A DNA stretch of 10,311 nt from Pseudomonadota bacterium (lineage in GTDB: Bacteria > Pseudomonadota > Gammaproteobacteria > Burkholderiales > Burkholderiaceae_D), in contig JAEVZY010000113.1 in the NCBI GenBank assembly GCA_023392035.1, positions 1 to 10,311 of the forward strand, read 5' to 3'. The notes below the pieces were generated by a model. It did not search any database, was not told the DNA's origin, and saw nothing but the letters and a program-made list of their open reading frames with translations. The position numbers were made by a program, and so were the translations under genes. Shown here piece after piece: positions 7,383 to 10,311 of the stretch; within the stretch, counting starts at the first letter, position 1; the number at the start of each line of letters is the position of its first letter.

Positions 7383-7619
7383 GTGGCTGAATTGAGCGCG
7401 CCGCACCGCTTGCCGGAAGAACCGCCGGAGCTGCCCGACCCGGAACCGCCGGATCATGAACCGGAAGAAGAGCCGCCCGACCGCCTGCCGGGCGAAGAGG
7501 AACCGCCGATCCGCGAACCCAACCCCGAGCGCATCCCGCCGGTCAAGGAGCCGCCGCCCCGGCGCGCCCGGGCCACTTTCCACGCCGGGCGGAGCAGCCT
7601 TCGGCGAAGCATGGGATGA
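7383..7619 (+). CDS. Small Pro/Glu-rich protein of unknown function
   Basis: This is a 78-residue protein whose function I do not recognise. Residues ~10-58 are an acidic, proline-rich run built from loosely repeated units such as EEPPELPD, EPPDHEPE, EEPPDRLPG and EEPPIREP. The last ~20 residues switch to a basic tail (RRARATFHAGRSSLRRS). There is no signal peptide, membrane helix or recognisable domain; it is probably disordered. The GTG start is supported by a strong ribosome-binding site, AAGGA at 7372-7376 with 6-nt spacing, and by high G/C at third positions apart from the GAA glutamate codons. It sits 30 nt upstream of the DsbA-family gene on the same strand and may share its transcript. 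The extreme composition makes homology-based function assignment unreliable. Confidence 0.6.
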   Translation: MAELSAPHRLPEEPPELPDPEPPDHEPEEEPPDRLPGEEEPPIREPNPERIPPVKEPPPRRARATFHAGRSSLRRSMG

Positions 7620-7621
7620 TG

Positions 7622-7641
7622 CCCGCTTCCACTCAAGCGGG
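7622..7641 (+). other. Hairpin just upstream of the DsbA-family start codon
   Basis: CCCGCTT (7622-7628) pairs perfectly with AAGCGGG (7635-7641) around a 6-nt loop. The right arm holds the only purine-rich sequence before the ATG at 7650, so the stem could hide the ribosome-binding site. No T-run follows, so an intrinsic terminator is unlikely. It begins 2 nt after the upstream stop codon. Confidence 0.45.
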
Positions 7642-7649
7642 ATCGCCCC

Positions 7650-8300
7650 ATGTCCAAGCATCTGAAAATCGATTTTGTCTCCGACGTTGCCTGCCCCTGG
7701 TGCGCGGTCGGCCTGTCTGCCCTGCGCGGCGCGCTGGACCAGCTGCAGGGTGAGGTCGATGCCGAACTGCATTTCCAGCCTTTCGAACTGAATCCGGACC
7801 TGGGTCCGGAAGGCGAAGACACGCTGCAACATCTGGCGCGCAAATACGGCGCCAGCCCCGAGCAGTTGCGCCAGAACCAGAAAACCATTGCCGAGCGCGG
7901 CGCGGCCGAAGGCTTTACTTTCGATCTGGATCGGCGCACGCGGGTGGTCAACACTTTCAATGCCCATCGGCTCCTGCATTGGGCCGGCCTGGAAGGCAGG
8001 CAGGAAGCCATGAAGATGGCCCTGTTCCGCGCCTACTTCACGCGCGGGCAGGATCCTTCGGATTTCGATGTGCTGGCCGCTGCAGCCAGCGAAGCGGGCC
8101 TGGACGAAGCGCGCGCCCGCGAAATCCTGGCCGGCAACGACTATGCGGATGAAGTGCGGGCAGCCGAGCAGCACTTTCTGTCCCTGGGCATCCATTCGGT
8201 GCCGGCCATCATCATCAATGACCGCCACCTGATACGCGGGGGCCAGCCGCGGGCGGTGTTCGAGGAGGCGCTGCGGGAGTTGGCGGCCCAGGTGCAGTGA
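7650..8300 (+). CDS. FrnE-like DsbA-family oxidoreductase
   Basis: This 216-residue thioredoxin-fold protein probably catalyses thiol-disulfide exchange in the cytoplasm. It starts KIDFVSDVACPWCAVG, with the redox-active CPWC at 15-18 on the first helix. An all-helical insertion follows (about 60-165), containing the FrnE-type pattern FNAHRLLHWA (103-112) and ALFRAYFTRGQD (124-135). The cis-proline loop is SVPAIIIN with P185, and RGGQP at 196-200 is the typical family ending. No signal peptide is present, in contrast to periplasmic DsbA. FrnE proteins were first named from polyketide pathways but most bacterial members are general redox proteins, some linked to oxidative stress tolerance. The ATG at 7650 is the only sensible start; upstream bases are a weak ribosome-binding site within the right arm of a hairpin. 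Confidence 0.92.
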   Translation: MSKHLKIDFVSDVACPWCAVGLSALRGALDQLQGEVDAELHFQPFELNPDLGPEGEDTLQHLARKYGASPEQLRQNQKTIAERGAAEGFTFDLDRRTRVVNTFNAHRLLHWAGLEGRQEAMKMALFRAYFTRGQDPSDFDVLAAAASEAGLDEARAREILAGNDYADEVRAAEQHFLSLGIHSVPAIIINDRHLIRGGQPRAVFEEALRELAAQVQ

Positions 8301-8312
8301 AGCGATTTCAGC

Positions 8313-8341
8313 TTGCGTCCTTTCCTCTCGCTGGCTATCTT
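8313..8341 (+). promoter_or_regulatory. Candidate promoter for the toxin-antitoxin remnant
   Basis: TTGCGT (8313-8318) and TATCTT (8336-8341) are spaced by 17 nt. The -10 matches 4 of 6 and the -35 matches 3 of 6. It lies 31 nt before the ATG at 8373, a distance suited to a small autonomous operon following the DsbA-family gene. Confidence 0.35.
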
Positions 8342-8372
8342 TGTGGACATTTGTCGAACAGGACCAGAGCAC

Positions 8373-8540
8373 ATGAAGTCTCGCAAACGTGCCATCCAAA
8401 AATATCGAGACCGCCTGTCCGCAAAGGGCAAAGCGGCCCGGGCTGGCGGGGTTCTGACGGCCTTGCGCCGATCCGCACTGATTGGCGAAAAATTGAATTT
8501 GCAGAGAGAACAGGTTCAGGGGCGCAGAGTCGAACTCTGA
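8373..8540 (+). pseudogene. Antitoxin-like short ORF, probably internally deleted
   Basis: This is a 55-codon frame with an ATG preceded by AGGA (8360-8363, 9-nt spacing) and ending in TGA at 8538-8540. The N-terminus RKRAIQKYRDRLSAKG resembles, from memory, the basic start of a family of short antitoxins found next to PIN toxins. The end, LTALRRSALIGEKLNL followed by GRRVEL, resembles that family's C-terminal toxin-binding tail. A central section of some 40 residues expected in such proteins is missing, as if deleted in frame. The stop overlaps the next ATG as TGATG, the arrangement usual in vapBC-type operons. The comparison is from recollection of the family and was not computed. The alternative is a chance or unrelated small basic protein. 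Confidence 0.4.
8525..8539 (+). repeat. Perfect inverted repeat at the junction of the two TA-like frames
   Basis: CAGAGT (8525-8530) and ACTCTG (8534-8539) flank CGA. The repeat abuts the ATG at 8540, so a hairpin there could limit initiation of the second frame, which has no ribosome-binding site at normal spacing (AGGGG at 8518-8522 is too far). Confidence 0.45.
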
Positions 8541-8626
8541 TGCGCTACCTGCAATGCATAGTCATCACAGCCAACGAACGCGACTTTGCCGGTCTTGACT
8601 TCTTCAACCCCCTGAAACCCAAGTAG
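8540..8626 (+). pseudogene. PIN-domain toxin (VapC-like) remnant
   Basis: This 28-codon frame begins MRYL, the usual opening of VapC toxins (normally followed by LDTN with the first catalytic aspartate). It then jumps to CIVITANERDFAGLDFFNPL, which matches the last strand and tail of PIN domains: a hydrophobic strand, then T-x-N-E-x-D-F, then an N-P ending. The ~100 residues between, including most of the acidic nuclease site, are absent, so the product could not be an active PIN nuclease. The simplest reading is an in-frame internal deletion of a vapC gene. It overlaps the stop of the antitoxin-like frame (TGATG) and ends 3 nt from the convergent tag stop. Recognition of the C-terminal pattern is fairly strong; the N-terminal match is only four residues. 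Confidence 0.55.
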
Positions 8627-8632
8627 GTTTCA
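8613..8632. terminator. Inverted repeat between convergent genes, possible bidirectional terminator
   Basis: TGAAACC (8613-8619) pairs with GGTTTCA (8626-8632) around CAAGTA. It spans the TAG of the toxin remnant and the TGA of tag on the opposite strand. The position suits a bidirectional terminator, but the stem is short and no T-run follows on either side. Confidence 0.35.
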
Positions 8633-9190
8633 AGCCTGCGCCCTGCGAAAGCAATCCGGCGCGTGGTCATCCACCATGCCGATGGCCTGCATCCAGGCAT
8701 ACACGATGGTCGGACCGACGAACTTGAAGCCGCGCCGCTTCAAGTCTTTCGAGATGGTGGCCGAGAGCCCGGTCTTGGCGTCGCCCGCCGCGCCATTGAC
8801 CAGCGTTTGTCCCTGGCTGAAGGACCAGCAGTAGTCGGCAAAGTCCTCGCCCCGGGCTTGCATCTCCAGGTAGATCTGCGCGCCGCGGATGGTGGCTTCG
8901 ATCTTGGCGCGCGAGCGCACGATGCCCGGGTCGGCCATCAGGCGTTCGACATCGCGCTCGTCAAAAGCCGCCACCTTTTTCGGATTGAAGCCGGCGAAGG
9001 CTTTGCGGAATGCCTCGCGCTTGTTGAGGATGACTTGCCAGGACAAGCCGGCCTGAAAACCTTCCAGCATCAGCGTTTCCCACAGCAGGCGGGCATCATG
9101 AATGGGAACGCCCCATTCCTGATCGTGGTAGGCCTGCATGAGCGGGTTGGATTGGGCCCAGGGGCAGCGTTGGAGAGGTGACTTGTGCAT
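8630..9190 (-). CDS. tag: DNA-3-methyladenine glycosylase I
   Basis: This 186-residue enzyme removes 3-methyladenine from alkylated DNA as the first step of base excision repair. The zinc-binding set known from E. coli Tag is present: C9 in RCPWA, H22 in YHDQEWG, H176 and C180 in VDDHAPDC. The substrate pocket motif LEGFQAGLSW (42-51) contains the expected glutamate E43 and tryptophan W51. KKVAAFDERDVERLMADPGIVR and KRRGFKFVGPTIVYAWMQ are characteristic of the family. Its length is almost that of E. coli Tag (187). The ATG at 9190 is preferred because family members start a few residues before RCxW. In-frame ATGs at 9229 and 9271 would add 13 or 27 residues without a ribosome-binding site and would run into the repeat-rich intergenic region. 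The gene appears to stand alone. Confidence 0.95.
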   Translation of the reverse strand: MHKSPLQRCPWAQSNPLMQAYHDQEWGVPIHDARLLWETLMLEGFQAGLSWQVILNKREAFRKAFAGFNPKKVAAFDERDVERLMADPGIVRSRAKIEATIRGAQIYLEMQARGEDFADYCWSFSQGQTLVNGAAGDAKTGLSATISKDLKRRGFKFVGPTIVYAWMQAIGMVDDHAPDCFRRAQA

Positions 9191-9235
9191 GGGGATTGAA
9201 ACGCCACTTGTGGGCGGAACGGACTGCATGGGACT

Positions 9236-9279
9236 GCGCAAAATCGATTGGAAATGAGCTCGACGGCGCAAAATCGATT
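9236..9279. repeat. Two-copy 14-bp direct repeat, candidate operator pair
   Basis: GCGCAAAATCGATT occurs at 9236-9249 and again at 9266-9279, 30 bp start to start, close to three helical turns. Each copy contains the palindrome AATCGATT. The right copy lies in a longer near-palindrome, GCAAAATCGATTATGC (9268-9283, one mismatched pair). The spacing and symmetry suit a dimeric regulator bound at two sites. Confidence 0.5.
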
Positions 9280-9304
9280 ATGCCTTTGCTTGAAAGATCG
9301 GCAA
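9277..9304 (-). promoter_or_regulatory. Candidate promoter for tag
   Basis: On the minus strand TTGCCG (9304-9299) is followed after 16 nt by CATAAT (9282-9277), a 5 of 6 match for the -10. The -10 lies within the right copy of the direct repeat, so a protein bound there would block transcription of tag. The predicted leader is about 80 nt. Confidence 0.35.
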
Positions 9305-9343
9305 AGCCGGGCTTGTCATCCCTGCAGTCACCCTCTTCCACAT

Positions 9344-9372
9344 TTCGAGTTCGACCCGGCCCGGGTTATACT
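9344..9372 (+). promoter_or_regulatory. Candidate promoter for the DUF3348 operon
   Basis: TATACT at 9367-9372 is a 5 of 6 match to the -10 consensus. At 17-nt spacing the -35 would be TTCGAG (9344-9349), which is poor, so an activator may be needed. It is the best -10 on the plus strand between tag and the ATG at 9471. Confidence 0.4.
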
Positions 9373-9470
9373 CGCGTCCTCGCTGCGGGCGGGTGCGTCT
9401 TGGACCTCATTCGCCCCTTTGGCGTCGAATAATCCTCGGCACGCTGCCTTTCCCAACAACGATTTCGCCT

Positions 9471-10199
9471 ATGTCGCGAGTCCCGCGTACGAACTTTCAC
9501 AGCTCGGAACTGATTCGCTGTCTCGCTGACCTGGCCCTGCTCGACTCGGAAGATGCCGGAAAGGCATTTGCAGAACAACTCGGCCACTGGATTCACTTCA
9601 CCGACGCCATCACGCTGTCGAATGTGCACCAGGGGCCCTTGCCGGCGGCTGCGCCCGGCGCGCCGCAGCCCGAAGCCGCTGCCGCCCGGGCCGAACTGAA
9701 CCAGCTCAAGGCGCAGGTGACCGGCGCCATCATCAAGACCTGCAGCGCCAAACCGGGCCTGGACCCAAGCGGCCTGCCCGAACCGTTCACAGCGCCGCCC
9801 GCCAAGCTGGCCAATGCCTGGCTGCCCTATCGCCGTTTCTATGAGGCGCAGCAACGCGAGATGGATGCCCGCATCCATCCCCTGCGCGGCAAATTGCGCG
9901 CAAGCCTGGCGCGCGCCACGCCGCGCCTGCGCAAACTGGCCGAGCTTGACGCCTGTTTCGAACACATCCTGCGGTCGCGCGAACAGCTGCTGCTGGCGCG
10001 GGTGCCGCAACTGCTGGGCGCGCGTTTCGAACTGCTCTATACGCAACACCAGGACTCCGATCCCCAGGAATGGCACAAGGCCGGCGGCTGGCTGGCGCGC
10101 CTGTGCAAGGAGATGCAGACCCTGCTGCTGGCCGAAGCCGAGCTGCGCCTGCAACCCGCGCTCGGACTGCTGGAAGCCTGGAACAACGAATACCAATGA
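9471..10199 (+). CDS. DUF3348 family protein
   Basis: This is a 242-residue protein of a family without known function, found mainly in Burkholderiales. The N-terminal part carries the family pattern SSELIRCLADLALLDSE and FAEQLGHWIHFTDAITLS (33-50). A variable Ala/Pro-rich linker (about 56-75) follows, and the C-terminal two thirds are helical and charged, with YRRFYEAQQREMDARIHPLR at 120-139. No signal peptide or membrane helix is seen, so it should be cytoplasmic. The ATG at 9471 is chosen because the family start MSR..RTNFHSSELI follows it; an upstream in-frame ATG at 9393 would add 26 residues without coding character. The ribosome-binding site is weak. The stop overlaps the next start as ATGA, so it is co-translated with the DUF802 gene. 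Family assignment is from recognition of the conserved blocks, not from a search. Confidence 0.8.
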   Translation: MSRVPRTNFHSSELIRCLADLALLDSEDAGKAFAEQLGHWIHFTDAITLSNVHQGPLPAAAPGAPQPEAAAARAELNQLKAQVTGAIIKTCSAKPGLDPSGLPEPFTAPPAKLANAWLPYRRFYEAQQREMDARIHPLRGKLRASLARATPRLRKLAELDACFEHILRSREQLLLARVPQLLGARFELLYTQHQDSDPQEWHKAGGWLARLCKEMQTLLLAEAELRLQPALGLLEAWNNEYQ

Positions 10200-10311
10200 A
10201 TAGACATCTGAACCGACACCTGTTTTCCGCCGCCTTCGTGGCCGGCCTGATTGGCCTGGTCTGGGTCGCCTTCGGCTTCATCGATTCCAGCCTGCTGGCG
10301 CTGGCGATGAC
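10196..10311 (+). CDS. DUF802 domain protein, N-terminal fragment
   Basis: The first 38 codons are present before the window ends. After a short basic start (MNRHLNRHLF) come two hydrophobic stretches, SAAFVAGLIGLVWVAFGFI and SSLLALAM, suggesting membrane helices at the N-terminus. This start and the position directly after a DUF3348 gene match DUF802 proteins, which in Burkholderiales follow DUF3348 and, as I recall, precede an OmpA-family gene. DUF802 proteins are usually long, with a membrane-bound start and a repetitive helical body; none of that body is visible. The start ATG overlaps the DUF3348 stop (ATGA). Confidence 0.7.
   Translation, partial: MNRHLNRHLFSAAFVAGLIGLVWVAFGFIDSSLLALAM

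Larger units (their letters stand above)
9191..9470. other. Divergent intergenic region with repeats
   Basis: This 280-nt stretch separates tag (leftward) from the DUF3348 gene (rightward). The tag-proximal part is rich in short repeats: ACTTGTG at 9181-9187 and 9206-9212, GGACTGC at 9221-9227 and 9231-9237, and a 14-bp direct repeat at 9236 and 9266. The DUF3348-proximal part holds a good -10 element. Open frames across it show no coding signal and no recognisable product. Confidence 0.6.

Noticed and set aside
8297..8539. The upstream in-frame extension of the toxin remnant, starting at the ATG at 8297.
   Set aside because: It shows no family resemblance, overlaps the better supported antitoxin-like frame, and would place a meaningless 81-residue leader on the PIN tail. 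The start at 8540 fits TA gene organisation better.
8508..8560. A minus-strand stretch resembling a tRNA T-arm and acceptor end (GAGTTCGACTC followed by CGCCCCTG), possibly an integration site.
   Set aside because: With a 7-nt T-loop the stem pairs poorly, no D- or anticodon arm can be drawn, and the symmetry is explained by the inverted repeat at the TA junction.
9236..9279. The GCGCAA core of the direct repeats as an Ada box, which would fit alkylation-induced control of tag.
   Set aside because: The AAT element expected six bases before GCAA is missing in both copies, so the resemblance is limited to the short GCGCAA core.

Overview
The window is GC-rich bacterial DNA, densely packed on both strands. 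It reads as a betaproteobacterium of the Burkholderiales, most likely Oxalobacteraceae (Herbaspirillum/Collimonas-like). This placement is inferred from gene content and codon bias: a DUF3348-DUF802 gene pair, a ligase-associated exonuclease with an ATP-dependent ligase, and strong G/C preference at third codon positions.

Layout. (1) 1-1854 (+): the end of a ligase-associated metallo-beta-lactamase-fold DNA exonuclease, overlapping by 8 nt a complete ATP-dependent DNA ligase of the LigC / cisplatin damage response type. Both belong to a known four-gene DNA repair cluster. (2) 1851-3161 (+): a lipoprotein of the sorbosone/PQQ-glucose dehydrogenase beta-propeller family, joined to the ligase by an ATGA overlap. 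It occupies the place where the cluster's Lhr-type helicase might be expected. (3) 3191-about 7164 (-): four tightly packed genes transcribed in the order membrane-anchored trypsin-like protease (no PDZ), MoxR AAA+ ATPase, DUF58 protein, VWA (BatA-like) membrane protein. They converge on the lipoprotein gene. (4) 7165-7382: a divergent intergenic region with an inverted repeat inside direct repeats, and a candidate promoter for the rightward genes. (5) 7383-8300 (+): a small Pro/Glu-rich protein and a FrnE-like cytoplasmic DsbA-family oxidoreductase, separated by a hairpin just upstream of the second start codon. (6) 8301-8626 (+): what looks like the remains of a toxin-antitoxin operon. A 55-codon antitoxin-like reading frame overlaps a 28-codon frame that keeps the first residues and the last strand of a PIN-domain (VapC-like) toxin but lacks its middle. 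(7) 8630-9190 (-): DNA-3-methyladenine glycosylase I (Tag). (8) 9191-9470: a 280-nt divergent intergenic region with a 14-bp direct repeat at 30-bp spacing and candidate promoters in both directions. (9) 9471-end (+): a DUF3348 protein overlapping by ATGA the start of a DUF802 membrane protein cut by the window edge.

How they fit together. The exonuclease, ligase and Tag are DNA repair functions. MoxR, DUF58 and VWA normally act together as a AAA+ chaperone with its adaptors, and the adjacent protease suggests an envelope quality-control role. No rRNA, tRNA, CRISPR array, insertion sequence or phage gene is visible. No clearly new multi-gene system stands out. The least explained elements are the doubly deleted toxin-antitoxin relic, the repeat-rich intergenic regions, the protease-MoxR operon, and the uncharacterised DUF3348-DUF802 operon that runs off the right edge.
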